From NCBI RefSeq assembly GCF_002286735.1, contig NZ_NRTA01000013.1, positions 1 through 64,000 on the forward strand: 64,000 nt of DNA, written 5' to 3'. Under the pieces are notes generated by a model. That model had not been told where the DNA came from, did not search any database, and was given only the letters and a program-made list of their open reading frames with translations. The translations under genes and the position numbers were made by a program. Origin of the DNA: Leptolyngbya sp. BC1307 (GTDB taxonomy: Bacteria; Cyanobacteriota; Cyanobacteriia; Phormidesmidales; Phormidesmidaceae). Of this stretch, positions 1 to 8,476 are shown piece after piece (the stretch's first letter is position 1; every line of letters starts with the position of its first letter).

Positions 1-71
1 CACCGCTGCTCAACGCTTATTTGGCCATCAGTTTCCTGACCTATTTGAGTGGGTACTCAGCCATCATACTG

Positions 72-97
72 AGCTGCCTTTGCCCAGAAAGGCAGCT
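72..97. terminator. Perfect 10-bp hairpin, possible terminator
   Basis: Arms AGCTGCCTTT (72-81) and AAAGGCAGCT (88-97) enclose a 6-nt loop. There is no T-tract on either side, so this is only a candidate transcription end for a gene lying before the window. Confidence 0.35.
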
Positions 98-950
98 AAA
101 GCACATCAGCCCAAGCCCCTGCACGCATAGCTTTTCCCGGCTTAAGTTGGTACCCTGTATCGGCTGTAGATAGAGTCTGGAGGCGGTGTCACTTGATGAG
201 CTGAACCATTGCTGCTCCTAATACTCACATATGGCGCTTCTAAGCCAGCTTCAGAGTTTTCATTACCTGAAACGTTCATCAGGATCTCGCTAGTGAAATT
301 TTCAATCAGAAAAAGGGCTTTATTACAGGTACTCAACTGAGTTATGTTCCGAGATATAAGTCTTATTGGTTGATTAATAGATTATTTTGAGTCTGTCTCA
401 CCCTGACTTATGCATATCTCTACAGGAAAATGAGTTTAATTCTGAGTTGACAGTGTGTCAACCACCAATGTGTCAACCATCAGTGTCTCTCGAAATTGCT
501 CTGGTCTTGTCCCAAAATCCCTGAAATCGCATTGTTACGTATTTTTCTCAAAAGATCACTAGAAAACCGTATCTTTTTTTGAAGCCAATGAAAAATAGCC
601 CATAAAAGCTCTGCTTTTCGAAGTTTCCTAACTGAACTGCGTTCAGTCCGTATTTTTTGAAAGCAGTAAGGCGCAATATTATACATCGTTAAACAAGGCG
701 CTATAAATTCACTTGAAGGCGATCACCCATGCATACTGTCCAGGCAAAAATAGACTGGTAAAATACTCAATCTTTCTTTGCAGTGAGAGAAGCTAGCAAG
801 GAAATTTTAGTCATTTTTTAGTAAGCGAAATAAACGGAGAGGCCAGGTCTTAAAGAACGTATTTGTGAACGTTCTTAGCCGAAGAAGAAGGGCTAATTTT
901 TAACGTATTTCCAGTTTTTATTTTCTGAAAAAATTTTAGCCAGGCTTTTA

Positions 951-1034
951 CTTTACAGGTTTTGACCGCATTAAGAACAGGTCAAAATCAAAAACCTGTA
1001 AAGATAAACAGGTGCCTGTAAAAATAAACAGGTG
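951..1034. repeat. Inverted repeat followed by two 20-bp tandem repeats
   Basis: CTTTACAGGTTTTGACC (951-967) is inverted at 979-1003, with a 5-nt insertion in the second arm. The second arm runs into two near-identical 20-bp units (995-1014 and 1015-1034, one base different). Each unit is itself bounded by CCTGT and ACAGG. The block lies about 80 nt past the stop codon of the minus-strand response regulator, so it could act in its mRNA 3' end. Confidence 0.6.
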
Positions 1035-1111
1035 CTGACTGTACGTACAAAGCTGACATTTAGCTTACTTATTGATCCACATCTGTCGGGCGGGTTTATT
1101 AGATCTGGGTG

Positions 1112-1813
1112 CTAAGCAGTTGTGCCAAAACGATAGCCTCTGCCGTATACGGTGTGAATAAGAACAGGTTGGCCGGGCTGCTCAATCTTTTTTCGCAGCA
1201 GGCGCATCTGGGCGGCGAGGGCGTTGCTGCTAGGGATGGCACTGCCCCAAACGGCGTCATAGATCTGGGTATGCGTGAGTAGCTGATGGGGCGATCGCAT
1301 CAAATAAGCCAGCAGCTGCACTTCTTTTTCAGACAGCTCAATGGTCACACTGCCCCGGCTGGCAAACTGATTTTCAATGTCGAGCGTCAGGTCTGCGAAT
1401 TGGAGGACTGCGCCAGCGGTAGGTGAATTGTCCAAATCTGAGCGTTCTGAGGCAGGCGGGCGGCGCAGCAGGGCGCGGACGCGGGCTAAGAGTTCGCGCA
1501 GCTCAAAGGGTTTGACCAGGTAATCATCTGCGCCCGCATCTAGCCCATCAACCCGGTCGTCGAGCATGTCTTTGGCAGTGAGAAAAAGGACAGGGGTGGT
1601 TTGAGCCTGCGATCGCACCTCCCGGCAAATTTCTAGACCGCTCTTACCCGGCAGCATCCAGTCTAAAATCAGCAGGTCAAAATTGCCGCTGACGGCCAGG
1701 TCATAGCCTGTTTGCCCATCAGTTGCTACAGCTACCGTATAGCCCTGGCGCTGCAAGATGCGGCTCAGCGGCTCGGTCAGTTCTACTTCATCGTCAACTA
1801 GCAATATGTGCAT
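1112..1813 (-). CDS. OmpR/PhoB-type response regulator, RppA-like
   Basis: A 233-residue two-component response regulator. The N-terminal receiver domain (about 1-115) has the acidic pocket (VDDE), the phospho-acceptor Asp in LLILDWMLPG, and the conserved Thr/Lys of LFLTAKD and DDYLVKPF. The C-terminal winged-helix DNA-binding domain (about 140-230) ends in VYGRGYRF. The DWMLPGKSG signature and overall order resemble cyanobacterial RppA/NrsR-class regulators, which respond to redox or metal cues; that assignment is inference. No histidine kinase lies next to it, so the cognate sensor must be elsewhere or before the window. The gene is divergent from arsS, with about 190 nt between them. Confidence 0.85.
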   Translation of the reverse strand: MHILLVDDEVELTEPLSRILQRQGYTVAVATDGQTGYDLAVSGNFDLLILDWMLPGKSGLEICREVRSQAQTTPVLFLTAKDMLDDRVDGLDAGADDYLVKPFELRELLARVRALLRRPPASERSDLDNSPTAGAVLQFADLTLDIENQFASRGSVTIELSEKEVQLLAYLMRSPHQLLTHTQIYDAVWGSAIPSSNALAAQMRLLRKKIEQPGQPVLIHTVYGRGYRFGTTA

Positions 1814-2002
1814 TTAGCGCCTGCTGCTCGCTGAGAAATCCCACGGTACTCCTATCTGGCTCTAAGCAAAAACTCAGCATCCCTCTCTCTAATAGTAAAG
1901 TGCCAAGCCACGCTGATAGCCCTAACTGTAAAACACTAAGCTGATAGAACCAGCCCCTCGGCTGTAAACCAACCCGTTCATCTCAATACTTTTTCACTTT
2001 CT

Positions 2003-3046
2003 ATGGTTCACACTTTCACGTCTCCTTCTGCCGGTTCATCAACCACTGACTTAACTGATCGCTCTCGCCCCGCCATCACGCCCTTTGAGAAAAAACTCGG
2101 TAGCCCCCTCACCAAAAATGCCATTAGCGTTTTACAGGTCAACTTAGGCCGCCGTTGCAACCTGGCCTGCACCCACTGCCATGTCGAAGCAGGCCCCCAT
2201 CGCACCGAAGAACTCTCTCACGAGGTGTGCGAACAGCTCCTGGCAGTAATCCGCCGGTTTGACCAGATCAAAACCGTTGACCTGACAGGCGGTGCCCCTG
2301 AGATGAACTACGGCTTTCGCCCGCTGGTAGAAGCCGCTAGAGCCAGCGGCAAAGAAGTGATTGTGCGCTCTAACCTGACCATATTTTTTGAACCGGGCTA
2401 CGAAGATCTGCCCGAGTACTTCGCCCAGCATCAGCTCCATGTCGTCGCCTCTCTGCCCTGCTACTTATCAGACAATGTCGATGCGATGCGCGGCAAAGGC
2501 GTTTACGACGACTCAGTGCGCGCCATCCAAAAGCTCAATGCTTTGGGCTACGGCAAAGACCCTAATCTGCTTTTAGACCTGGTCTATAACCCGCCGATAC
2601 CGACCTCTACAGATTTTTCGCTGACGCCGGGTCAGGCCGGTCTACAGGCAGACTACAGCGCCTATCTCAAGGAGCACTTTGGCATTGTCTTCAACCATCT
2701 TTTTACGATTACCAATCTGCCGATTGGCCGCACTAAGTTTCACCTGCAGCATCGCCATCTGCATCAGCCCTATCTCAAGTTTTTAGAGTCTCACCACAAT
2801 GCCAGCACGGTAGAGCATCTGATGTGTCGCAATGAGCTGTCTATTGACTACTCAGGCAATATTTACGACTGCGACTTTAACCAGATGGAGGGGGTGCCCG
2901 CGCGATCGCCCGACGGCACTGCCCTCACCGTAGAAAAGCTGCTAGCCGCTGACTCTCTCGATGTAATTGAGCAAATTGCTACCCGGCCCTATTGCTATGG
3001 CTGCACAGCGGGCAGCGGTTCTAGCTGCGGTGGCGCTTTGCTCTAG
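2003..3046 (+). CDS. Arsenosugar biosynthesis radical SAM protein ArsS
   Basis: A 347-residue radical S-adenosylmethionine enzyme. The [4Fe-4S]-binding CxxxCxxC motif is in CNLACTHCHVEAGP near residue 52, and the second substrate motif is DLTGGAPEMN. The Cys-rich C-terminal extension (CDFNQ, then RPYCYGCTAGSGSSCGG) is typical of ArsS. In the known pathway ArsM methylates arsenite and ArsS transfers the 5'-deoxyadenosyl group of SAM to dimethylarsinous acid, giving the precursor of arsenosugars. No arsM-like gene lies in the window. Two VTT-family membrane proteins follow directly, an association often seen with arsS. The start ATG is about 190 nt from the divergent response regulator. Confidence 0.92.
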   Translation: MVHTFTSPSAGSSTTDLTDRSRPAITPFEKKLGSPLTKNAISVLQVNLGRRCNLACTHCHVEAGPHRTEELSHEVCEQLLAVIRRFDQIKTVDLTGGAPEMNYGFRPLVEAARASGKEVIVRSNLTIFFEPGYEDLPEYFAQHQLHVVASLPCYLSDNVDAMRGKGVYDDSVRAIQKLNALGYGKDPNLLLDLVYNPPIPTSTDFSLTPGQAGLQADYSAYLKEHFGIVFNHLFTITNLPIGRTKFHLQHRHLHQPYLKFLESHHNASTVEHLMCRNELSIDYSGNIYDCDFNQMEGVPARSPDGTALTVEKLLAADSLDVIEQIATRPYCYGCTAGSGSSCGGALL

Positions 3047-3096
3047 CGATCAAGTTTTCGATTGTCCACAGTCACACCCAGTTAAGGAATGATCCT

Positions 3097-3987
3097 ATGA
3101 AGGTTTCTAGTCATCAATCTCTTACTCGGCTTCATGCTGCCCCTCACCGCTTACCAGCACAGACTCTGCTGCAGCGGTCAGGTTGGCCTAAAACTGTTCG
3201 TCGCGGGCTTAAGCTTATGCTGTTTTCTCTGTTGGGCGGTATGCTGTTGGCTGCGGGGCCAGCTCTGGCACAAGCGGGCGCTAGTCAGGCGGCTGGTCCC
3301 TTGGCTATCTTCGGCCAAATTCAGCAGATGCTAGTGAGCCTGGTCACCTGGATTGATGGCCTCGGGCCGATTGGCTCAGTGGTGTTTATCCTGGCTTACA
3401 TTGTGATCACGGTGGCCTTCTTACCAGCGTCGGTAGTCACGCTGGGCGCGGGCTTTGTCTTTGGCGTGCTTAAGGGCTCTATTCTGGTCTTTATTGGGGC
3501 TATGTTGGGTGCTACCGCCGCTTTTTTGATCGGGCGGTTTGTCGCCCGCGATTGGATTGCTCAAAAAGTGGCGGACAATCGCTTTTTTAGCGCGCTCGAT
3601 GGGGCGATCGCCGACGAAGGTCTCAAGCTGATTTTTCTGATTCGCCTCTCACCTGCCTTTCCGTTCAATCTCTTGAACTATGCGCTGGGTCTGACCAAAG
3701 TCACTTTGAAAGACTATGTGCTGGGCACGACTGGTATCATCCCGGGCACCATCATGTACGTCTACCTGGGCTCCTTGATTGGTGATATCGCCATGCTCGG
3801 CACTGGCGAAGCCCCCTCTAGCCCGGTTGTTGACTGGATTATCAAAATTCTCATCTTCGTGACGGTGGTTGCCATCACGCTGTACATCACCAAAATTGCG
3901 CGTAAGGCGCTTAAAGAGGCGGTACCCGAGGCCGATGCCACATCTGCCGATGCCTCAGAAACAGACGCACCGGCAGATGTGGCCTGA
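3097..3987 (+). CDS. TVP38/TMEM64 (VTT/DedA-like) membrane protein
   Basis: A 296-residue integral membrane protein. A long N-terminal region with a hydrophobic stretch ending ALAQAG (about 40-60) is followed by the VTT domain: FLPASVVTLGAGFVFG, then GATAAFLIGRFVAR and the signature RLSPAFPFNLLNYALGLT with a G-x-x-x-G-T ending. The C-terminus is an acidic/Ala tail. The family moves lipids or small substrates across membranes; the substrate here is unknown. An AAGGA ribosome binding site precedes the ATG. The gene is 50 nt after arsS and probably co-transcribed, suggesting a role in arsenic-metabolite handling, which is inference. Confidence 0.85.
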   Translation: MKVSSHQSLTRLHAAPHRLPAQTLLQRSGWPKTVRRGLKLMLFSLLGGMLLAAGPALAQAGASQAAGPLAIFGQIQQMLVSLVTWIDGLGPIGSVVFILAYIVITVAFLPASVVTLGAGFVFGVLKGSILVFIGAMLGATAAFLIGRFVARDWIAQKVADNRFFSALDGAIADEGLKLIFLIRLSPAFPFNLLNYALGLTKVTLKDYVLGTTGIIPGTIMYVYLGSLIGDIAMLGTGEAPSSPVVDWIIKILIFVTVVAITLYITKIARKALKEAVPEADATSADASETDAPADVA

Positions 3988-4029
3988 TGATCAGCGAATA
4001 CCCCGTGCTCCCCGACGCCCCCGCTGCAA

Positions 4030-4704
4030 ATGAGATTTAATAGAAAATTTTGGGGTTGCTTTCTCGTTGCCGCCCTTATTGCTATCGCTATCAATGCGGC
4101 TGGCTGGCAATCCTTCGCTTTCATTTTTGACCGCAGCGCACTGATTCAGTTTTTTTCTGAGGCGGGCGATCGCGGCACCTCCATTCGCAGCGTCGGGCTA
4201 TTTCTCTTAGCTCATATTGCAGCCAATGCCGTGGGCATTCCTGGGACGATACTGGTGATTGTCGGTGGGGCGGTCTATGGTCTGTGGTGGGGCGCGGTGT
4301 GGTCAGTAATTGGAGCGACGCTAGGCGCTGTCGCTGCCTTTTGGCTGGCTCGCTACCTGCTCTACGACTGGTTTGAGCGGCGGTTTCACCATCAACCCCT
4401 GCTCAAAAAACTCAATAGCGCCCTCTGTGACAAATCTCTAGGCTGCGTACTGACCATCCGGTTCTCGCCTGTCTCGCCGTTTAACTTGGTGAATTTTGCC
4501 CTGGGGCTAACGCCGGTTCCGGTGTCAGATTATGCCGCTGGCACCCTAATTGGCATTATCCCTGGCACCCTGGCCTATACTTGGCTGGGCGTCACTGGCG
4601 CAGAGGCGCTGAGCGGCGGCAAGCTCTTGCCGCTGATCTGCTGTTTGCTGCTGCTCATGCTGCTGTCTGCCATGCCGCTGATCGTAAATCGCACTCAGCC
4701 ATAG
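4030..4704 (+). CDS. Second TVP38/TMEM64 (VTT) membrane protein
   Basis: A 224-residue paralogue of the preceding gene. It keeps the VTT core: VGIPGTILVIVGGAVYGLWWG, ATLGAVAAFWLARYLL, the RFSPVSPFNLVNFALGLTPV motif and IIPGTLAYTWLG. It lacks the long N-terminal extension and charged tail of its neighbour and ends in a hydrophobic helix. It starts 42 nt after the first copy without an obvious Shine-Dalgarno sequence. The tandem pair behind arsS looks like an old duplication within one operon. Confidence 0.82.
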   Translation: MRFNRKFWGCFLVAALIAIAINAAGWQSFAFIFDRSALIQFFSEAGDRGTSIRSVGLFLLAHIAANAVGIPGTILVIVGGAVYGLWWGAVWSVIGATLGAVAAFWLARYLLYDWFERRFHHQPLLKKLNSALCDKSLGCVLTIRFSPVSPFNLVNFALGLTPVPVSDYAAGTLIGIIPGTLAYTWLGVTGAEALSGGKLLPLICCLLLLMLLSAMPLIVNRTQP

Positions 4705-4828
4705 CACACACGCCGCCGCGCCAACCCTGTTAACCTCGTAACTGGCAGAGCACATGCTGAGCTCAAAACAGTATGCTTGATTTGAGCTAGAACCAGAGTG
4801 GTTAAGAGATCGTCCAGGTCAGGCAGTT

Positions 4829-6487
4829 GTGAATAGCAGACCAAACAATAGCAAATTAGATCATCCTCACCACTACAGCAGCAGCGATCCCCAGCGGATT
4901 ATTCGACTGGTTTTGGGAGCAGTGATGGCATTTACGGTGGCGATCGCCCTCCCCTTTTTGGCCCCTGCCGCGATTTTCCCTGGCAGCATGTTTGCAGTCG
5001 ATGGCTCAGCACCTGTGGTCGTTGATGGCCACACCGTCTTCAGAGTGACCGATACGGCTGCGACGGCTAGCGCCACTGCCCGAGCCCAAACCATCAGTCG
5101 TAGCCTGCAACAGTTCGTCCATGAGGAGAGCCTGCCAGAAATTGGGGTAGATGTCTCCCCTACAGAAGAAGGGCTGTCTACCGTCTGGCTCGGATCGCCT
5201 TCGTTGGAAGATCCTCAGATGGAGTTTAACTTTACGGTTACCCCTGAAGACACGACCAGTAGTCTGACTACGGCTGCGCAGGCCCAAGAGTGGGCCGACA
5301 AACTTCAAGAGACCTTCATCAAGACCCGGCAGCAGCGCCAGCCTGACTACATTCAGCAGCATCTGTGGCAGGTCCCGGTGGTGCCGCTAGTCGCTGCCCT
5401 GGCTCACTGGCTGGCCGGTTTTATCTGGCGCAAATACCTTTATCAACTGCTGCATTCAGCGGCGGATAGCGAATCGGATACCGGCCAGTTCACAACGGTC
5501 AATCTGTTTCTCAATGCCACTTTGCTACTGCTGCGGCTGGGCATCTGGATCGGGGCGCTGCTCTATGCCACCAATCTTTTTCCCGACACTCGGCGGGTCA
5601 GCCACCGCATCATCTCCAAACTGACTGAGTCTTTTACTGCCGAAACCATTCCGATCGGCGGCAACGCTATCTCCATGCTGGTGATTTTCCGGCTGGTGCT
5701 GCTGGTGCTGCTGGTCACCGTGGGCGCGAGGATTATTTCAAATACGCTCAAACGGCGGGTGCTGCAAGAGACAGGCATTAACCGGGGGGTGCAGGAGGCG
5801 ATCGCGATTCTGCTGCGCTACAGCCTGATTTTTATTGGCTGCATCATTGTTCTACAAGCTTCCGGCATTAACCTCAGTTCGCTGACGCTGCTGGCGAGTG
5901 CGCTGGGCGTTGGAGCCGGTCTGGGCCTGCAAAATATTGTCAAAGACATTGGCAGCGGCCTGATATTGGTCTTTGAGCGTCCGGTTCAGGTTGGCGAATT
6001 TGTTCAAGTTGGTGAGCAGACCGGCACTGTCGAACGCATTGGGGCGCGTTCTTCTGAAATTCGCACGGTCGATCAGGTCTCAATTATCGTGCCAAATTCG
6101 CACCTGTTAGAGAATGAAGTTGTGAACTGGAGTCACCGCAACCCAATTTCTCGCATTCGGATTCCGGTAGGCGTAGCCTATAAATCCAACCCTGAGCAAG
6201 TGCGCGATCTGCTCCTCAGCGTAGGCCGCCAGCATGCAGATGTGTTAGCCGCCCCGCCGCCCATGGTGCTGTTTAATAATTTTGGCGACAGCGCGCTTCA
6301 GTTTGAGCTGCTGGTGTGGGTTTCTCAGCCCAGCCGTCAGTTCATTATCAAGAGCGATTTGCACTTTGCGCTCGCCGAAGCCTTACGCCAGCACGACATC
6401 GAGATTCCTTTTCCGCAGCGCCATCTGCATATAGATTGGAGCAATATGCCAATCCAGCCCGCCCCCTCTCAAAATAACGTCGGCTAA
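4829..6487 (+). CDS. MscS-family mechanosensitive ion channel
   Basis: A 552-residue small-conductance mechanosensitive channel homologue. An N-terminal hydrophobic anchor (about 30-55) is followed by a roughly 130-residue extracytoplasmic segment and several membrane helices from about 190. The pore-lining TM3 is SALGVGAGLGLQNIVKDIGSG (about 360-380), rich in Gly and Ala as in MscS. The beta domain has ERPVQVGEFVQVGEQTGTVERIG and the PNSHLLENEVVNWS motif. Such channels release osmolytes on hypo-osmotic shock. The extended N-terminus makes it larger than E. coli MscS. The start is a GTG. The gene follows the VTT pair by 124 nt and may be separately transcribed. Confidence 0.9.
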   Translation: MNSRPNNSKLDHPHHYSSSDPQRIIRLVLGAVMAFTVAIALPFLAPAAIFPGSMFAVDGSAPVVVDGHTVFRVTDTAATASATARAQTISRSLQQFVHEESLPEIGVDVSPTEEGLSTVWLGSPSLEDPQMEFNFTVTPEDTTSSLTTAAQAQEWADKLQETFIKTRQQRQPDYIQQHLWQVPVVPLVAALAHWLAGFIWRKYLYQLLHSAADSESDTGQFTTVNLFLNATLLLLRLGIWIGALLYATNLFPDTRRVSHRIISKLTESFTAETIPIGGNAISMLVIFRLVLLVLLVTVGARIISNTLKRRVLQETGINRGVQEAIAILLRYSLIFIGCIIVLQASGINLSSLTLLASALGVGAGLGLQNIVKDIGSGLILVFERPVQVGEFVQVGEQTGTVERIGARSSEIRTVDQVSIIVPNSHLLENEVVNWSHRNPISRIRIPVGVAYKSNPEQVRDLLLSVGRQHADVLAAPPPMVLFNNFGDSALQFELLVWVSQPSRQFIIKSDLHFALAEALRQHDIEIPFPQRHLHIDWSNMPIQPAPSQNNVG

Positions 6488-7532
6488 AACAGATCACCCG
6501 CCGCGATCTCAGCGAAATATTTGGCGGCTTTTCAGTAACAATTGATACTCAGCAAGAAAAATATACGTGAGGGGTGTCCCCCCTCGCCCAGCAAATCTGA
6601 GTCTGGCAAAGCTGCCATTTGATCAAAAGATTTACCGCTTTAGAGAGATTGATAAGCAGCGTAAGCTGACGGCGGGTCACGGTGTGCGCCCGCTTTGTTT
6701 TTTTAGTGCGATCGCGCTGAGCCCCCTGAGGTTTTTTAAGAAGCTTCTTAGAAAACCTAACCAGCTTGAGCAAATTATCCGCACCACATTTTAGATAAGA
6801 GGCCGTTGGCCTTTGAGCTAAACAGGTTTAGATCAACTTTTGTTCCTTAGCAGTCAATAGGCCCAATAAATTGCGGATATTTTTTAACAATCGAAAAATA
6901 GGGCGGAATGATTTTTTCCAGTCAGCCCGCACCTTTGGACATAGCTTAATACAAATAATATTCTCTTAAGATTCATACTCAAAGACATTCCTCTGAGATC
7001 GAGATTACACCCAAAGACACGGCATTTCGCTCGGTTGCCCTACTAAGACCGCCAGATTGCCAGTGCAATTTTGCAATAGCTTCCTCTGAGCATTGCTCCA
7101 AGCGGCGTGCTAATTGATACGTGTTTTCACTCCGTAAGGATTGATTTCGCGCAATTCACAGTGTAATAATCATTTCTCAGAAAGATTTTAAGTGTATTTA
7201 TCTAGATAGGAAAGTCAGCGACTTCTGACACCCGAGTTCACAGCCCGGCAAGAGCCGCCAAAAACCACAAAAGATACATAATCTAAATCATTTTCTTTAA
7301 GTGAGCAATATGGAGTCCCGTACAAAGGCAGTGATAATACGGAAGGAGATGCGTAACATTTTAATCGCGTAGGCTAATTGTTTGGGCCGCACGTTCTTAA
7401 CGAACTGTCCCAAAACAACCGTCTCTAGCGATACCAATTCTCAGCGTGATCTCTTTAGATTTTGACTCAGACTCAAAAGATCTTTGTCCTCACCATCGCT
7501 ATCTGCGCTTAAAAGCGAAAACAATATCTACC
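6488..7532. other. Gene-poor kilobase with palindromes
   Basis: Nothing here looks like a real gene; the open frames (about 75 residues on both strands) have unlikely composition. Seen are a G/C hairpin near 6570-6590 (GAGGGG/CCCCTC), a near-perfect 30-nt palindrome at 6729-6758, and a compound hairpin at 7381-7414 (TTTGGG/CCCAAA around GTTC/GAAC). The last may sit in the 5' leader of the small membrane protein at 7533. Confidence 0.5.
6729..6758. repeat. 30-nt near-perfect palindrome
   Basis: AGGTTTTTTAAGAAG is mirrored by CTTCTTAGAAAACCT with a single mismatched pair and no loop; the centre is AAGCTT. It lies 240 nt past the MscS stop codon. It could be a protein-binding site or a cruciform rather than a terminator, because there is no loop. 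Confidence 0.5.
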
Positions 7533-7697
7533 ATGCCTGCTTTACTTCCACTTCTAGCAATCTTCGCTGTTTTTGCCTTTATTAGCGCTCACTCTGCTCT
7601 CTTTCCGCCCCCCAAAAAATCTAAGTCCGCCGCAATTAAGTACGGCGAGGCATTCGAAGAACTCTTGGGAGACATTAACAAGCATAAAAAGCCGTAG
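7533..7697 (+). CDS. Small single-span membrane protein, unknown
   Basis: A 54-residue protein. A hydrophobic helix at the N-terminus (MPALLPLLAIFAVFAFISA) is followed by a basic, Pro/Lys-rich stretch and a soluble tail. The frame stays open for 29 codons upstream, to 7446, but that extension is polar and the hydrophobic start at 7533 is more natural. The shape resembles the many small membrane subunits of cyanobacteria, yet it matches no photosystem or cytochrome b6f subunit I know. It ends 75 nt before the convergent stop of the next gene. Confidence 0.5.
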   Translation: MPALLPLLAIFAVFAFISAHSALFPPPKKSKSAAIKYGEAFEELLGDINKHKKP

Positions 7698-7772
7698 ATA
7701 GGCTACTTGGCTAGAAGCTTGCCCTATTTTCAGACCAGACTGGTTGACCTTAAGCAGCCTCTGACCCAACTG

Positions 7773-8414
7773 TCAGCCGTTGCTCTGTAGCGGTACCTGA
7801 GCCGGTTGAATAATTCCTATTAGCACCGATAGCAGCTTTTCTAGTTCTATGAGAGTGCTGTACAGCTTGGTGTCTTTCAAGATTTTGCGCTCAGCCCGGA
7901 TAAATTGACCGAACTGCCAGCTATCGCCAGTGGTCACCGCCCCATAGAGAATCGGAGTCTCTTGCCGCGTCCACTGGTCGAGGGCAATCAACTCGGCTCC
8001 TAGCTGATTAAATCCGCGACCCAGATCGGCATTCTTGGCTTCAATCACCAACAGGTTTTGCGGGCTGGGAATAAAGTAATCAAAAGTACCTTTGAGTCGC
8101 CTGCTGACATCAACCTGGTACTCAATTTTCATCTCCTGGTCTAAATAATCACAGACTGCAAATACAACTGGCGCAATCAGCAGCTCTCGCCGGGCCATTT
8201 CGCTCGCTATATTCGTTAAGTCAACCGCTCGCTCTAAACGGTGGCGCAGCTCATCTGCAAACGCAACTGGCTGATCAAATTGAGGAAGCGTCAGTGCCCT
8301 GCGCTCAAAGGAGCAATCAAACTCTGCAAAGATATCTTCTGGCTCATAGCTCAGCTCGAAGTACTTGCTAAAGGTATAGCTGGTTTGCGAGTCTAAAATA
8401 GTGGGACGATTCAT
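7773..8414 (-). CDS. Conserved protein with a PD-(D/E)XK nuclease-like core
   Basis: A 213-residue protein of unknown function. Its middle carries what looks like a PD-(D/E)XK fold: D112 in GTFDYFI, then E125-A-K127 in LLVIEAKNADLG, and a following helix with Q137 (NQLGAEL). This spacing is typical of type II-like nuclease cores and of their inactive relatives. The motif is visible; nuclease activity is inference. No methyltransferase, helicase or toxin gene is adjacent, so a restriction role has no contextual support. It lies immediately downstream of trpA (56 nt) on the same strand. Confidence 0.65.
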   Translation of the reverse strand: MNRPTILDSQTSYTFSKYFELSYEPEDIFAEFDCSFERRALTLPQFDQPVAFADELRHRLERAVDLTNIASEMARRELLIAPVVFAVCDYLDQEMKIEYQVDVSRRLKGTFDYFIPSPQNLLVIEAKNADLGRGFNQLGAELIALDQWTRQETPILYGAVTTGDSWQFGQFIRAERKILKDTKLYSTLIELEKLLSVLIGIIQPAQVPLQSNG

Positions 8415-8450
8415 CAGTTGGCCCAGGTAAACTTGTCCCTATGGTATCTA

Positions 8451-8476
8451 CCAGTTCTATTGGCCAGTTCTATTGG
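8451..8476. repeat. 13-bp tandem duplication spanning the trpA stop codon
   Basis: CCAGTTCTATTGG occurs twice head to tail (8451-8463 and 8464-8476). The second copy encodes the last codons and the TAG stop of trpA on the minus strand. The duplication therefore extended the gene end or its 3' flank. Confidence 0.8.

Larger units (their letters stand above)
1..1111. other. Gene-poor AT-rich region with several inverted repeats
   Basis: No convincing coding region is present. The open frames are short (64-68 residues), lack recognisable motifs and have no good ribosome binding site. The stretch is clearly more AT-rich than the genes that follow. It holds a 10-bp hairpin at 72-97, an 8-bp perfect hairpin at 853-876 (arms AAGAACGT/ACGTTCTT) and a complex inverted and tandem repeat at 951-1034. 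It may be decayed or regulatory DNA downstream of the response regulator at 1112-1813. Confidence 0.6.

Noticed and set aside
142-686. Two minus-strand frames of 64 and 68 residues.
   Set aside because: No motif, poor codon use and no ribosome site; more likely chance frames in AT-rich DNA.
6567-6794. A 75-residue plus-strand frame and its minus-strand counterpart.
   Set aside because: Composition is unlike a protein and the frame runs through the 30-nt palindrome.
7349-7372. A seven-codon frame (MRNILIA) after AAGGAG, as a leader peptide for the downstream small membrane gene.
   Set aside because: The Shine-Dalgarno directly abuts the ATG with no spacing, there is no attenuator-type repeat of regulated codons, and the downstream gene is not biosynthetic.
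7773-8414. A restriction or anti-phage nuclease.
   Set aside because: Only the fold motif supports it; there is no methyltransferase, helicase, toxin or immunity gene nearby.
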